From Lentibacillus sediminis (GTDB lineage Bacteria; Bacillota; Bacilli; Bacillales; Amphibacillaceae): 64,000 nt of DNA. Location of the stretch: NCBI RefSeq assembly GCF_002763455.1, contig NZ_NIXK01000002.1, positions 248,001 through 312,000 of the forward strand, in the 5' to 3' direction. The translations under genes and the position numbers were made by a program. Positions 9,301 through 20,287 of the stretch are shown here, one piece after another. Under the pieces are notes generated by a model. It searched no databases and was not told the DNA's origin. It saw nothing but the letters and a program-made list of their open reading frames with translations. The first letter of the stretch is position 1. Every line of letters starts with the position of its first letter.

Positions 9301-10015
9301 GTTTCAACTCCCATTGATCAAACGTTTGTTTAACACTCTTTTCGAATGCAGAGAAGGCGATTTCTGTTTCATCATGCTTATCAATCTGATTAATAATAAT
9401 CGAATATGGGGTTCGTTGTTTCTGCAAATTTTGCAGAAACACGAGGTTCACCTCGGATTGCACATGGTTATAATCCATGATATAAAACAAGTGATCCACC
9501 AGATGCAGGGAAGATTCTGTAATCACCCTGTCGGCATCATCAGCCGCATCGATCCCCGGCGTATCAACCAGAGCAGTACCAGGCGGAAGCAGCTGTTTTG
9601 CCGTGCTGATCTCTATCTTTTTAATCGCTTCCTTATCCTTGGTGTATTGTTTTATCATTTCCATGTCATATGGTTCATGGTATTCTTCCGGTCTTCCTTC
9701 TTTGAAAAACACCCTTGCTATCCCTTTGCCGGAAGTGAGTTTGACAATATTGGCACTGGTCGGTATCGGGCTTTTCGGTAAAATTTCTTCACCCAAAAGA
9801 GCATTAATCATCGAGGATTTACCGGCGGAGAAATGCCCGGCAAAACTGATTACCAGCTCCCCTTGCTGTGATTTTTCATAAATATCGCTTAGTTTCGCAG
9901 CGTTTATCTCATCCTGATGGTTGATCATTATCTGGTAAAGTGCTGCGATTAGTATTGGTGATGTTTGTTCTGTGATGCGGCTCTTAACAACCAACGGCTT
10001 TCTTTCCCTTCCCAT
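6350..10015 (-). CDS. dynA: Double-headed bacterial dynamin-like GTPase DynA
   Basis: Very large (1221 residues) dynamin-family protein made of two complete GTPase modules. G1 loops are GHFSAGKSS at 60-68 and GAFSAGKSS near 640. Matching G3 motifs are VDTPGIDAADD and VDTPGADSVNA, and G4-like segments are NQIDKHD and VNAADLA. Long helical stalk/coiled-coil regions follow each GTPase. Fused dynamins of this size are typical of Bacillus DynA, which tethers membranes, protects against membrane stress and phage, and helps membrane fusion. The GTP-binding residues are intact in both heads. The gene is cotranscribed with ypcP (zero spacing). Confidence 0.93.
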   Translation of the reverse strand: MGRERKPLVVKSRITEQTSPILIAALYQIMINHQDEINAAKLSDIYEKSQQGELVISFAGHFSAGKSSMINALLGEEILPKSPIPTSANIVKLTSGKGIARVFFKEGRPEEYHEPYDMEMIKQYTKDKEAIKKIEISTAKQLLPPGTALVDTPGIDAADDADRVITESSLHLVDHLFYIMDYNHVQSEVNLVFLQNLQKQRTPYSIIINQIDKHDETEIAFSAFEKSVKQTFDQWELKPTSVFYSSLKEQGASHNQFPAIQQTVNEMMKEKESHWNIDASVKQVVREHEAFLQSNYEEMLAEYEEEAISPIEALFLEKEELKRELMEQKNEPADMGSKYKQELNNTLKNAYLMPADLRDKAERFLVSQEKNFKVGIFASKKKTTEERKARTDDFLMALQENIEAAVQWKLRDKLLQVLNSYQVDDPSLQKRLQDLKINYTIKDLQRLLKPGAKLNGDYLLNYTNDIAADVKRRYKQKANDIWTAVEEAVCQKNRQFIKETEDRLSRLEHLQKQSRKRSELQSQWKEARELLHRQYSDPTLGDSGRVLIEEVIRSRSELVIKDADTTRNNKRQASPKQDKIASKPREENKNQTPAEKVRQSVNETLKIINDLPGFNSFVPDLHAKEESLANRSYTIALFGAFSAGKSSFANALLGDTVLAVSPNPTTAAVTRIRPVTAERRHGTAVITLKDEDSLRTDLLEITKHLSPSEKNLNGMLNWISEEKIDQSETLSNMHQTYLQAVIAGYPQNKENIGETITVSQEAFASYVTDETKACYIDSVDFYYDCSVTRKGITLVDTPGADSVNARHTNVSFDYIKHADAILYVTYYNHALSRADKDFLMQLGRVKDAFAMDKMFFIVNAADLAADHQELKLVTNYVQEQLLLLGIRLPRLFPVSSKQAVKEKKLGQSLNANMEELEREFFGFIHNDLQALTVQSAIEDIRRADQALKDYMKTIQLDAAEKEDHRQELLRKKVLLEQVITGVETDLFSEQIKQKTEKQVYYIHERLSIRYHDMFKESFNPTTITESGKKAVTQLKTALQQLIDYAGREIKQELQAVSLRLESYIASCEDQLQQRLAKSSRETDETFKLPEITPADLETPSYQRAFQHLELTEFAKILAGYRGTKAFFVNNEKEQMKEQIFTVLSDHMKAYLQENQSLMQEHYQKQWNRAANQKINEAWKRADEHITRHLEMMDTPADMEFLQEKQQMLQEITNQYKEEEMG

Positions 10016-10061
10016 TGAACCTTACTCAACTGCTTTTTTGTTCAAGTGTATTCCATCCCCC

Positions 10062-10090
10062 ATTTTACCATACTATTCGGTGATGTTGAA
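10062..10090 (-). promoter_or_regulatory. Candidate SigA promoter of dynA-ypcP
   Basis: Minus-strand TTCAAC (10085-10090), 17 nt, TAAAAT (10062-10067), about 45 nt upstream of the dynA start. The spacing is ideal and the -10 is good, while the -35 is only partial. Confidence 0.5.
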
Positions 10091-10142
10091 TCGGTTCTGA
10101 ACACCTTGGGTTTACATAATATTATTATTGCAAATAAGCCAC

Positions 10143-10180
10143 AAAAAAAGCTCTGATATATTAAAATATCAAAGCTTTTA
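10143..10180 (-). terminator. Terminator of the yng-type operon
   Basis: A long AT-rich hairpin (AAGCTTTGATAT with ATATCAGAGCTT) followed by a run of seven T on the minus strand, immediately past the carboxyltransferase gene. Confidence 0.8.
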
Positions 10181-10187
10181 TATGCTG

Positions 10188-11717
10188 TTACACTGGATAG
10201 ACACCATGCTTTCTTTCTGTAAAGGTGACATGTTTTGCTTCATAGATGGTGAATCGCCGGCTTAATTCTTCACGCAGTTTGTCCGGATTAACCACTGCAT
10301 CAATTACCAGCTCGGATGCCAAACGGTAAATATCAATATTTTCCTTGTATTCTTCCTGTTTTTCTTTAATAAAGGCCGCGCGTTCATCTTCCGACAGTTC
10401 GGCAATCTTGTTGGCATAAACCGCGTTCACAGCTGCTTCCGGCCCCATTACCGCAATTTTTGCAGTGGGGAGTGCGATGCAGCAATCCGGTTCAAAGGCA
10501 GGCCCGGCCATGGCATATAGGCCCGCTCCGTATGCTTTCCTTACTACTACAGAAATTTTAGGAACCGTGGCTTCACTCATCGCTGCCAGCATCTTTGCTC
10601 CATGACGGATGATGCCTGCCTGTTCCACTTTTGTTCCGATCATGAATCCTGGGATATCTGCAAGAAAAAGCAAAGGAATATTAAAAGCGTCACATAACTG
10701 GATAAATTTAGCCGCTTTGTCTGCCGAATCCGGAAAAAGCACCCCGCCTTTCATTTTCGGCTGGTTGGCGATAATCCCCACCGGTCTGCCGTCTATCCGT
10801 GCAAGTCCAGTAATTAACTCTTTGGCAAACTTTTTCTTCACTTCACAAAAGCTGTCTTCATCGATGATTTGCTGGATCAAATCATGCATATTGAATGGTG
10901 CGTTATCATTTTCCGGAATTAAATCGGTAATGCTTTTCTCGAATGATTTAGCTTCTTTAGCCTGAATAGTTTTCGGCTTTTCCCGGAAACTGGCCGGAAA
11001 GTAGTTTAAATAATTACGGGTGTAATCAATTGCAGCTTCTTCGGTTTTTACGAGTACATCCCCCACGCCGGAGACAGATGCATGCATTTTGGCTCCGCCC
11101 ATTTCTTCGAGACTTACTTTCTCTCCAATGACCTTTTCCGCCATTCTCGGTGAGCCTAGATACATCGAGGCATTGCCCTCGACCATGATGACAATATCGC
11201 AAAACGCAGGGATGTAAGCTCCCCCTGCCGCTGAAGGTCCAAACAGCAGACAAACCTGCGGCACTCTGCCGGATAATTTTATCTGATTATGGAAAATCCT
11301 CCCGGCACCGCGTCTGCCTGGAAACATTTCAATCTGGTCTGTGATCCGCGCTCCGGCTGAATCAACCAGATAGATCATAGGAATTTCCAGCTTTTCAGCG
11401 GTTTCCAGAATGCGTAGAATTTTCTCGACCGTTCGTTTTCCCCAGGATCCCGCTTTGACGGTAGAATCATTGGCCATAACCGCTACATCCTGGCCATTCA
11501 CCTTGCCGATCCCGGTGACAACACCGTCAGAGGGAAGGCTTCCATCTATACAATTGGCAAAAAAAGCATCTTCTATATCCATTCCATTATCAAACATCAG
11601 CTCCAGCCGTTTGCGGACAAACAGCTTTCCCTTTGCTTCGTTCTTCTGATGATACTTTTCGCTTCCGCCTTCTTCTATCTTTGCTATGCGCTGTTCTAAA
11701 TCATCTATATAAGACAT
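10188..11717 (-). CDS. yngE: Acyl-CoA carboxylase carboxyltransferase subunit (YngE-like)
   Basis: The beta (carboxyltransferase) subunit, 509 residues, of a biotin-dependent acyl-CoA carboxylase. The N-terminal and C-terminal crotonase-like halves carry VYLVDSAGARITDQ, LLFGPSAAGGAYIPAFCD and the C-half motif FLADIPGFMIG with GAKMLAAMSEATVPK. Together with the biotin carboxylase and biotin carrier genes upstream it should form a methylcrotonyl-CoA-type carboxylase of leucine breakdown. The start at 11717 has GAGGAGG 6 nt upstream; an in-frame GTG two codons earlier overlaps that site. It is the last gene of a five-gene operon. Propionyl-CoA carboxylase activity is the main alternative. Confidence 0.88.
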   Translation of the reverse strand: MSYIDDLEQRIAKIEEGGSEKYHQKNEAKGKLFVRKRLELMFDNGMDIEDAFFANCIDGSLPSDGVVTGIGKVNGQDVAVMANDSTVKAGSWGKRTVEKILRILETAEKLEIPMIYLVDSAGARITDQIEMFPGRRGAGRIFHNQIKLSGRVPQVCLLFGPSAAGGAYIPAFCDIVIMVEGNASMYLGSPRMAEKVIGEKVSLEEMGGAKMHASVSGVGDVLVKTEEAAIDYTRNYLNYFPASFREKPKTIQAKEAKSFEKSITDLIPENDNAPFNMHDLIQQIIDEDSFCEVKKKFAKELITGLARIDGRPVGIIANQPKMKGGVLFPDSADKAAKFIQLCDAFNIPLLFLADIPGFMIGTKVEQAGIIRHGAKMLAAMSEATVPKISVVVRKAYGAGLYAMAGPAFEPDCCIALPTAKIAVMGPEAAVNAVYANKIAELSEDERAAFIKEKQEEYKENIDIYRLASELVIDAVVNPDKLREELSRRFTIYEAKHVTFTERKHGVYPV

Positions 11718-11733
11718 CTTCACCCTCCTCGCT

Positions 11734-12513
11734 CTATTCTCCCTTGTAGTCAGGCTTTCGTTTTTCCTTAAAGGCAGCCAGTCCTTCCTGACGGTCCGTG
11801 GTAGGAATGGTTTCTTTATAGCTCAAATGTTCAATCGACAAACCGGTATGGATATCTGTCTGCATGCCTTGGTTGATCGCTATCTTTGCCTGTCTTAAGG
11901 CGATCGGGCCATTTGCCGCAATGGTTTCGGCAAGCTTTATAGCTTCTTCCAGCAGCGTTTCTCTCTCGGAAAGCTGTTCTACCAGCCCTAATCTTAGTGC
12001 TTCAGCAGCATCGACCGGCTTTGCTGAGAAAATTAAGCGCTTTGCCTGGCCGATGCCGATCAGCCGAGGCAGGCGCTGAGTGCCCCCAGCTCCAGGGATA
12101 ATCGCCAATGACGTTTCTGTAAGACCCATTTTTGCATCTATTCGAGCGATACGGATATCACAGGCCAGGGCGAGTTCCAAACCGCCGCCAAAAGCTGCTC
12201 CGTTTATCGCTGCAATCAGTGGAACCGGCAAGTTTTCAGCGGCAGCTGCTACATTGCCGATCTGCCTGACCGCTTTAATCACTTCCTTATCTGACATTCC
12301 TTTTCGTTCTTTTAAATCTGCTCCGGCACAGAACGCTTTCTCCCCTGCGCCAGTAAGAATGGCACAATAAATTGTCGGATCTTCTGCTGCATTGCTGAAC
12401 GCTTCTTCCAGTTCTTCCAGCAATGCCAATGACATGGCATTAGCTGCCTGGGGACGATTTAATGTAATGACCGCTATATGTTCACCCACTCGGGTAACTT
12501 GCACTAAATTCAT
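11734..12513 (-). CDS. yngF: Enoyl-CoA hydratase/isomerase family protein (methylglutaconyl-CoA hydratase-like, YngF)
   Basis: Crotonase-fold protein of 259 residues. The oxyanion-hole segments are FCAGADLKER and AAINGAAFGGGLELALACDIRIA. The acidic residues LTETSLAIIPGAGGTQRL match the catalytic Glu pair of hydratases. Between carboxylase subunits it most plausibly hydrates 3-methylglutaconyl-CoA to HMG-CoA, the step after the carboxylase in leucine catabolism. AAAGGAG precedes the ATG. Spacing to the downstream carboxyltransferase gene is 16 bp. In B. subtilis yngG, encoding HMG-CoA lyase, lies next to this gene; here it is missing. Confidence 0.87.
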   Translation of the reverse strand: MNLVQVTRVGEHIAVITLNRPQAANAMSLALLEELEEAFSNAAEDPTIYCAILTGAGEKAFCAGADLKERKGMSDKEVIKAVRQIGNVAAAAENLPVPLIAAINGAAFGGGLELALACDIRIARIDAKMGLTETSLAIIPGAGGTQRLPRLIGIGQAKRLIFSAKPVDAAEALRLGLVEQLSERETLLEEAIKLAETIAANGPIALRQAKIAINQGMQTDIHTGLSIEHLSYKETIPTTDRQEGLAAFKEKRKPDYKGE

Positions 12514-12552
12514 AATCTAACTCCTTTAACTGCAGGCAGTCCTGCAAACTTA

Positions 12553-12768
12553 TCAGGATTCGATAATGGCAATAACGTCGCCCTCATTGACAAAATCGCC
12601 TTCTGTCACTTTTAGTTCTTTCACGGTACCATCTTCTTCTGCTGCGATAGGGATTTCCATTTTCATCGATTCAAGGATGACAATGTCCTGATCTTCCTCT
12701 ACCTGCTCGCCTTCTTTCACAACGATCTTCCATACGTTCCCTGCCATGGTTGCTTTTACTTCTTCCAT
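12553..12768 (-). CDS. yngHB: Biotin carboxyl carrier protein (biotin/lipoyl attachment domain, YngHB)
   Basis: A minimal 71-residue biotinyl domain. The biotin attachment site is ESMKM with K36 as the acceptor. The symmetric beta-sandwich is recognisable from AGNVWKIVVKEGEQV and DGTVKELKVTEGDFV. It moves carboxybiotin between the biotin carboxylase and the carboxyltransferase of the same operon. Its start overlaps the end of the biotin carboxylase gene by 13 bp, and AAGGAGG lies within that gene, indicating coupled translation. A lipoyl role is unlikely because the Lys is flanked by Met residues. Confidence 0.9.
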   Translation of the reverse strand: MEEVKATMAGNVWKIVVKEGEQVEEDQDIVILESMKMEIPIAAEEDGTVKELKVTEGDFVNEGDVIAIIES

Positions 12769-14135
12769 GATTTTTCCTCCTTTTTTTGGGTTACTTCCGG
12801 CAGATAATACTGCTCGACAAAGGCAGTTGTTGTATTTCCTGCCTGAAAATGTTCATTATCCGCAATAATCCTGAGCATGGGGATATTTGTTTTGATCCCC
12901 TCCACATGATAATTGCTGAGTGCTTCTTTTAACCGGGCGATTGCCTGCTTGCGGTCGGCCCCTTTTACGACCAGCTTACCGATCATCGGATCATAAAACG
13001 GAGTTACATCATAATTGCTCCTTACAGCTATTTCGTTGCGTACCTTTGGGCCGTCAGGTACATCAAACACAGAGATATGTCCCGGCGATGGGAAAAAGGT
13101 GACCGGATCTTCTGCATAGATTCGTGCCTCGATGGCATGACCATCTATCACCAGCTCATCTTGAACAATACTAAGTGCTCTGCCATCTGCAATATTCAGC
13201 TGTTCTTTTACAATATCCAGGCCGGTAATCTCTTCTGTAACCGGATGTTCCACCTGAATGCGTGTATTCATTTCAAGAAAATAGAACTGCTCTTCTTCAT
13301 CCACTAGAAATTCAATCGTTCCGGCGTTGGTATAGCCGATTTGCCTGGCCGCTTTAATCGCTGTCTCCCCCATTTTGTTTCGTGTTTGCTTGGAAATAAA
13401 CGGAGAAGGGGCTTCTTCAATTACTTTCTGGTTGCGCCGCTGAATGGAGCATTCTCGTTCAAACAGGTGTACGGCATTACCATGCTCGTCTGCCAGCAGC
13501 TGAATCTCCACATGGCGGGCATGCTCAATTTTCTTTTCCATAAACATCGCGCCGTCACCGAAAAAGGTTTCGGCACGCCTGGAGTTTGCAGAAAATGCTT
13601 TTTTCAACTCTTTATCATCTCGAACGACCTGCATGCCGATTCCTCCACCGCCAGCGGAAGCTTTCAGCATGATTGGATAGCCAATGGACTGAGCGATTTC
13701 TACTGCTTCTTCCGCAGAAGCAACAGCACCATCCGTTCCCGGAACGACTGGCACTCCCGCTTCCTGCATTGCTTTTCGAGCAGCAATTTTACTTCCCATT
13801 ATCTTCATTACTTCACTCGAAGGACCAATGAAAATCAGCCCTTCTTCGCGGCATCTTGTAGCAAATTGCCCATTCTCACTCAGAAAGCCGTAGCCCGGGT
13901 GAATGGCATCTGCTTCCCTTTCTTTGGCCACCTCAATAATTTTCTCTATGTTTAAATAGCTTTCATTTACTTTTGGTGGGCCAATCAAATACGCCTGATC
14001 AGCCATAGAAACAAATGGCGCCTGCTGGTCGGCTTCTGAATATACAGCAACCGTTTCCACATTCAGTTTTTTGCAGGTGCGGATAATTCTTGCTGCGATC
14101 TCTCCCCGGTTCGCAATAAGCACTCGTCGAATCAT
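12756..14135 (-). CDS. yngH: Biotin carboxylase subunit (AccC-like, YngH)
   Basis: ATP-grasp enzyme of 459 residues that carboxylates biotin on the carrier using ATP and bicarbonate. It shows the N-terminal ANRGEIAARI, the glycine-rich ATP loop KASAGGGGIGMQ near 160, the metal/catalytic segment FLEMNTRIQVEHPVTE and a C-terminal biotin carboxylase domain. The last residues form a Lys/Glu-rich tail not needed for the fold. Being clustered with yngHB, yngE, yngF and yngJ rather than with accB suggests a catabolic carboxylase, not the acetyl-CoA carboxylase of fatty acid synthesis. Confidence 0.9.
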   Translation of the reverse strand: MIRRVLIANRGEIAARIIRTCKKLNVETVAVYSEADQQAPFVSMADQAYLIGPPKVNESYLNIEKIIEVAKEREADAIHPGYGFLSENGQFATRCREEGLIFIGPSSEVMKIMGSKIAARKAMQEAGVPVVPGTDGAVASAEEAVEIAQSIGYPIMLKASAGGGGIGMQVVRDDKELKKAFSANSRRAETFFGDGAMFMEKKIEHARHVEIQLLADEHGNAVHLFERECSIQRRNQKVIEEAPSPFISKQTRNKMGETAIKAARQIGYTNAGTIEFLVDEEEQFYFLEMNTRIQVEHPVTEEITGLDIVKEQLNIADGRALSIVQDELVIDGHAIEARIYAEDPVTFFPSPGHISVFDVPDGPKVRNEIAVRSNYDVTPFYDPMIGKLVVKGADRKQAIARLKEALSNYHVEGIKTNIPMLRIIADNEHFQAGNTTTAFVEQYYLPEVTQKKEEKSWKK

Positions 14136-14174
14136 AGATTTTCCCCCTCATCCCGAATTGCTGCATCTATTAAA

Positions 14175-15317
14175 CTAACAGCCTAGTTGCCTCGCAATCA
14201 CCATACGCTGAATTTCTGATGTACCTTCCCCGATTTCCAAAAGTTTCGCGTCTCTCAAATACCTTTCCACTTCATATTCGCGCATGTATCCATAACCGCC
14301 GTGAATCTGAATAGCCTGATTGGCATTGCGGAAGGCGGTTTCCGTAGCATACAATTTGGCATAAGCAGCTTCTTTGCCGAATGGCTTGTTGTTATCTTTC
14401 AGCCAGGCTGCCTTATGTACCATATTTCTCGCCAGTTCCACTTCCATCGCCATATCGGCAAGCTTGAACTGAATTGCCTGGAAGCTGGAGATTGGCTTTC
14501 CGAATTGCTTCCTCTCTTTTGCATAGCTGAGTGCCCTGTCCAGTGACCCCTGGGCAATGCCGAGGCCAAGTGCAGCAATTGATATTCTTCCCCCGTCCAA
14601 TGTATGCAGAAACTGGTTAAAGCCTTTATGTGCCTCCCCCAGCAAATTTTCTTTTGGAACCCGCACGTCGTTTAAAACGATCTCTGCTGTATCAGAACCG
14701 CGGACGCCCATTTTGTCATAGTCACTGCTGATGGTGATTCCTTTCGTATCCGCTGGCACAATGATCGAGGAAATAGCATTTTGCCCTTTTTCATTTTTTC
14801 CTGTGATAGCGGTTACAATAAGGAACTTGGCATACCCTGCGTTGGTAATAAAACACTTTTCTCCGTTAATGACATAATCGTCTCCATCTTCCACTGCAGT
14901 TGTCTGTGTCCCCCCGGCATCAGACCCGGCATTCGGCTCTGTCAGCCCAAAGGAGGCCAAGGCTTCCCCTTTTGCCAGTGGGACCAGGTAATTTTGCTTT
15001 TGTTCTTCTGTACCAAAGTAGTATATAGGACTTGCTCCAAGTGAGACCGCTGCTGCGTAGCTCAGACCGGTACTGCCGCAGACACGGCCGATTTCCTCTA
15101 CCGCCAGTGCATAAGAAAGTGTATCCGCTCCAGCGCCGCCGTATTCTTCTGGGAAAGGAATCCCCAAAAGGCCCAACTCTCCCATTTGCTCAAAAATGTC
15201 AACAGGAAATTTTGCTTCTTTATCAATCTCTATTGCCCGCGGCTGAATAACCTCATCCGCAAATTCTTTTACCATCTTCTTAACCATCAGCTGTTCTTTT
15301 GATAATTCGAAATCCAT
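14175..15317 (-). CDS. yngJ: Acyl-CoA dehydrogenase (isovaleryl-CoA-type, YngJ)
   Basis: FAD acyl-CoA dehydrogenase of 380 residues and first gene of the catabolic operon. Signatures are [14 protein letters not shown] and the C-terminal [22 protein letters not shown]. The position after QIHGGYG that usually carries the catalytic Glu in straight-chain enzymes has a different context here. In isovaleryl-CoA dehydrogenases the base sits elsewhere (LGGGRI-like region), which fits the operon context. AAGGAGG lies 8 nt before the ATG. The upstream 196 bp to parC are AT-rich and contain no gene; I see no unambiguous SigE or SigA promoter there. Confidence 0.87.
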   Translation of the reverse strand: MDFELSKEQLMVKKMVKEFADEVIQPRAIEIDKEAKFPVDIFEQMGELGLLGIPFPEEYGGAGADTLSYALAVEEIGRVCGSTGLSYAAAVSLGASPIYYFGTEEQKQNYLVPLAKGEALASFGLTEPNAGSDAGGTQTTAVEDGDDYVINGEKCFITNAGYAKFLIVTAITGKNEKGQNAISSIIVPADTKGITISSDYDKMGVRGSDTAEIVLNDVRVPKENLLGEAHKGFNQFLHTLDGGRISIAALGLGIAQGSLDRALSYAKERKQFGKPISSFQAIQFKLADMAMEVELARNMVHKAAWLKDNNKPFGKEAAYAKLYATETAFRNANQAIQIHGGYGYMREYEVERYLRDAKLLEIGEGTSEIQRMVIARQLGC

Positions 15318-15513
15318 CTCTTATCCTCCTTATTCCGAGTGTCCGGTGCTTTATCTTAATTGAATCGGATATAAACGGGATAGAGAGGGAAAACTTGAAA
15401 ATCTATTTGCCCGTTTCCCCTCTTCTCCATTTTACAAAATCCTCTCATACTTTACCATATTTTTCAGAATGTATAAAGGATTATTGCTGAAGCAGAACCA
15501 TTTTACGATTGCG

Positions 15514-17970
15514 CTATTCTTTCTCCTCTTCTTCCGCGAATGGTTTAACATAAGCGGCTTCCTTCCATACTTCGGCCACTTCGCCCTGGTTATCTGAATC
15601 TACGATAAACGAGCCGTTGCTGGACCGGTCACTGACAGATAACTGCAATGGATAAACGCTGTGCGAGACTCCATTTGTTGTGGTGAACCGCAAATTATCT
15701 CTTTCTTCCAAAGCAAAAAATCCTCGTACTTCATGCGGTTTTCGTTTTAATTCCCGCAGCATGGCAACCCCTCGCTTGGCGCGGCCGGTTCGTTCGAATT
15801 CCTGCAGCCGCATCCGCTTGCATGCCCCTCGTTGGGTGACGAGCACCAGTGAAGGCGCAGCCAGTTCATCAAACACCTGGCCGTTGACCACATACTCATC
15901 CTTCTTCAATTGAATCGCTTTTACTCCTGCCGCCCGCTGCCCGACAGGGGAAACCTCGGTTTCATGATACCAGAGTCCAAATCCTTTGTTTGAAGCAACA
16001 AATAGTTCCGAATGTCCGCTGGTTTGGCATACATTGATCACCTCATCCCCCGCCTTCAAGTTTAACGCAACCAGCGCCTTGGCAAACCGTTTTGTATCAT
16101 AAAGTTTCCGTTCGCTTCGTTTGACCATGCCATTTTTGGTGAAAAAAACAAGGTATTGGTCTGTTTCAAATGTGCGGACAGGGATCGTTTGAATGACCTG
16201 TTCATCCTTATCCAGGGCTGCAAAATTGGACATATGCTGCCCAAGGTCTTTCCAGCGGATATCCGGCAGCTGATGGACAGGCAGCACGAGATACCTTCCC
16301 TTATTGGTAAAGAGCAAAATCTTATCTGTTGTATTCAATTCGAGAAGACCAATTACATGGTCTCCTTCCTTAATTGCCAGATCCTCGCCACCTGAGGCTC
16401 CGTAGGAACGCAGGCTTGTCCGCTTCACATAACCGTCTTTGGTTGCTGTAACCACGACATCTTCCCTGGCGACGGTCACTTCAATATTAATTTTGAGCTC
16501 CTCAATCTTCTCCTCAATAACAGACCTCCTTGGATCAGCGAAGGTTTTCTTTATTTGCTTCAAATCTTTTTTAATGGTTTGATGCAGCTTCTTCTCGCTC
16601 CCGAGGATAGCTTCCAGTTCCGTGATCCGCTTGCTGAGCTCTTCTGCCTCGTTTTCCAGTGAGGTGATATCCGTGTTGGTTAAACGGTATAATTGCAGTG
16701 TCACGATCGCTTCCGCCTGTGCTTCGGTGAAACCATACGCCCCCATGATCCGCTTTTTGGCATCCTGCTTATCCTTGGATGCACGGATTGCAGCAATCAG
16801 TTCATCAAGAACGGAGATCGCTTTAATTAATCCTTCGACAATGTGCGCGCGGTCTTTCGCCTTGGCTAAATCAAAGGAGGTCTGCCTTGTGACCACGTCT
16901 TTCTGATGGCCAATATAGGCATCCAGCATTTGTGGCAGTGAAAGAAGCTTCGGAGTTTTATCCTGAATCGCCACCATATTAAAGTGATAAGTAACCTGCA
17001 GATCGGTGTTTTTATACAGGTAATTCAGCACCCCTTCACTATTGGCGTCCTTTTTCAGTTCGATGACGACCCGCATGCCGGTCCGATCTGTCTCATCGCG
17101 GACTTCCGCAATTCCTTCGACTTTCCGGTCAATTCTGAGTTCATCCATTCTCTTAACCATGCTTGCTTTGTTCACTTCATACGGGATTTCATCGATGACA
17201 ATCTGCTGTCGTCCGACGCGAAGGTTTTCCACCACCGCTTTACCCCGTACAACTATTTTCCCGCGACCGGTCTCATACGCTTTTTTTATCCCATCCGTGC
17301 CCTGAATAATCCCGCCTGTGGGAAAATCAGGGCCTTTGATCACGGTCATCAGCTCGTCCACTTCTGCCTCGGGTTTCTCCATTCGCATGATTACCGCATC
17401 AATTACTTCCGCTAAATTATGCGGCGGAATGTCTGTGGCGTATCCGGCAGAAATCCCGGTGGACCCATTAACTAAAAGATTGGGGAATTTTGCCGGCAAA
17501 ACGACCGGTTCCTCAGAAGTCTCATCAAAGTTTAGGACAAAATCCACGGTCTCTTTGTCGATGTCCCGCAATAATTCAGAAGCTATTTTTCCAAGCCTTG
17601 CCTCGGTATAACGCATCGCGGCATATGGATCACCGTCCATGCTTCCATTATTTCCGTGCATCTCTATCAGCACATTGCGGATTTTCCAGTCCTGGCTCAG
17701 CCGGACCATTGCTTCATAAACCGATGAATCGCCATGCGGGTGATAATTCCCGATGACCGTGCCCACTGTTTTAGCGGACTTGCGGAAATTTTTATCAAAC
17801 GTATTTTTTTCTTCATGCATGGCAAAAAGAATTCGCCGCTGCACGGGTTTTAGTCCGTCCCTTGCATCTGGCAGCGCCCGGTCCTGGATGATATATTTAC
17901 TGTATCTCCCGAATCTGTCGCCGATAACTTCTTCCAATGGCAGGTCCAGGTATGTTTCCTGCTGTGACAT
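15514..17970 (-). CDS. parC: DNA topoisomerase IV subunit A
   Basis: Breakage-reunion subunit, 818 residues, which decatenates daughter chromosomes as a ParC2ParE2 tetramer. The active-site Tyr is Y121 in AAMRYTEARL. The quinolone-determining segment HPHGDSSVYEAM has Ser and Glu at the classical resistance positions (S82, E86), i.e. the wild-type state. The C-terminal half contains beta-pinwheel repeats such as VVTATKDGYVKRTSL and FTKNGMVKRSERKLY. The absence of a GyrA-box QRRGGKG-like motif favours ParC over GyrA, as does pairing with parE 12 bp upstream. The 3' end has no clear terminator. Confidence 0.95.
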   Translation of the reverse strand: MSQQETYLDLPLEEVIGDRFGRYSKYIIQDRALPDARDGLKPVQRRILFAMHEEKNTFDKNFRKSAKTVGTVIGNYHPHGDSSVYEAMVRLSQDWKIRNVLIEMHGNNGSMDGDPYAAMRYTEARLGKIASELLRDIDKETVDFVLNFDETSEEPVVLPAKFPNLLVNGSTGISAGYATDIPPHNLAEVIDAVIMRMEKPEAEVDELMTVIKGPDFPTGGIIQGTDGIKKAYETGRGKIVVRGKAVVENLRVGRQQIVIDEIPYEVNKASMVKRMDELRIDRKVEGIAEVRDETDRTGMRVVIELKKDANSEGVLNYLYKNTDLQVTYHFNMVAIQDKTPKLLSLPQMLDAYIGHQKDVVTRQTSFDLAKAKDRAHIVEGLIKAISVLDELIAAIRASKDKQDAKKRIMGAYGFTEAQAEAIVTLQLYRLTNTDITSLENEAEELSKRITELEAILGSEKKLHQTIKKDLKQIKKTFADPRRSVIEEKIEELKINIEVTVAREDVVVTATKDGYVKRTSLRSYGASGGEDLAIKEGDHVIGLLELNTTDKILLFTNKGRYLVLPVHQLPDIRWKDLGQHMSNFAALDKDEQVIQTIPVRTFETDQYLVFFTKNGMVKRSERKLYDTKRFAKALVALNLKAGDEVINVCQTSGHSELFVASNKGFGLWYHETEVSPVGQRAAGVKAIQLKKDEYVVNGQVFDELAAPSLVLVTQRGACKRMRLQEFERTGRAKRGVAMLRELKRKPHEVRGFFALEERDNLRFTTTNGVSHSVYPLQLSVSDRSSNGSFIVDSDNQGEVAEVWKEAAYVKPFAEEEEKE

Positions 17971-17982
17971 GCCAAATCCCCC

Positions 17983-20076
<2,094 letters not shown>

Positions 20077-20220
20077 CTATTAGTATACTATAATTCCCGA
20101 TTCCTTGCCATTTCTCGCGGAGAAACTGCAGCGATCCCTGGGCAAGATCTTGCCGAATTACTATAACAGCTACCCTTCAACCATGCAATGTTTGAGGCGT
20201 CCAAACAAACGCCAGCAAAC

Positions 20221-20260
20221 AAAAAACAGCACACCAGCCGCGATTGTGGACTGGCGTGCT
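20221..20260 (-). terminator. Terminator downstream of yneT
   Basis: Stem AGCACGCCAG/CTGGTGTGCT (20228-20237 with 20251-20260, one G-U or mismatch) is followed on the minus strand by a T6 run. It separates yneT from the parE promoter. The rest of 19990-20287 holds no gene. Confidence 0.8.
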
Positions 20261-20287
20261 ATTTAGTAAGTTTCTTCTTTCCCAGTA

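Noticed and set aside
9152-9781. 209-codon plus-strand frame inside dynA
   Set aside because: Long antisense frame over a conserved dynamin GTPase domain; no start signals and no family resemblance.
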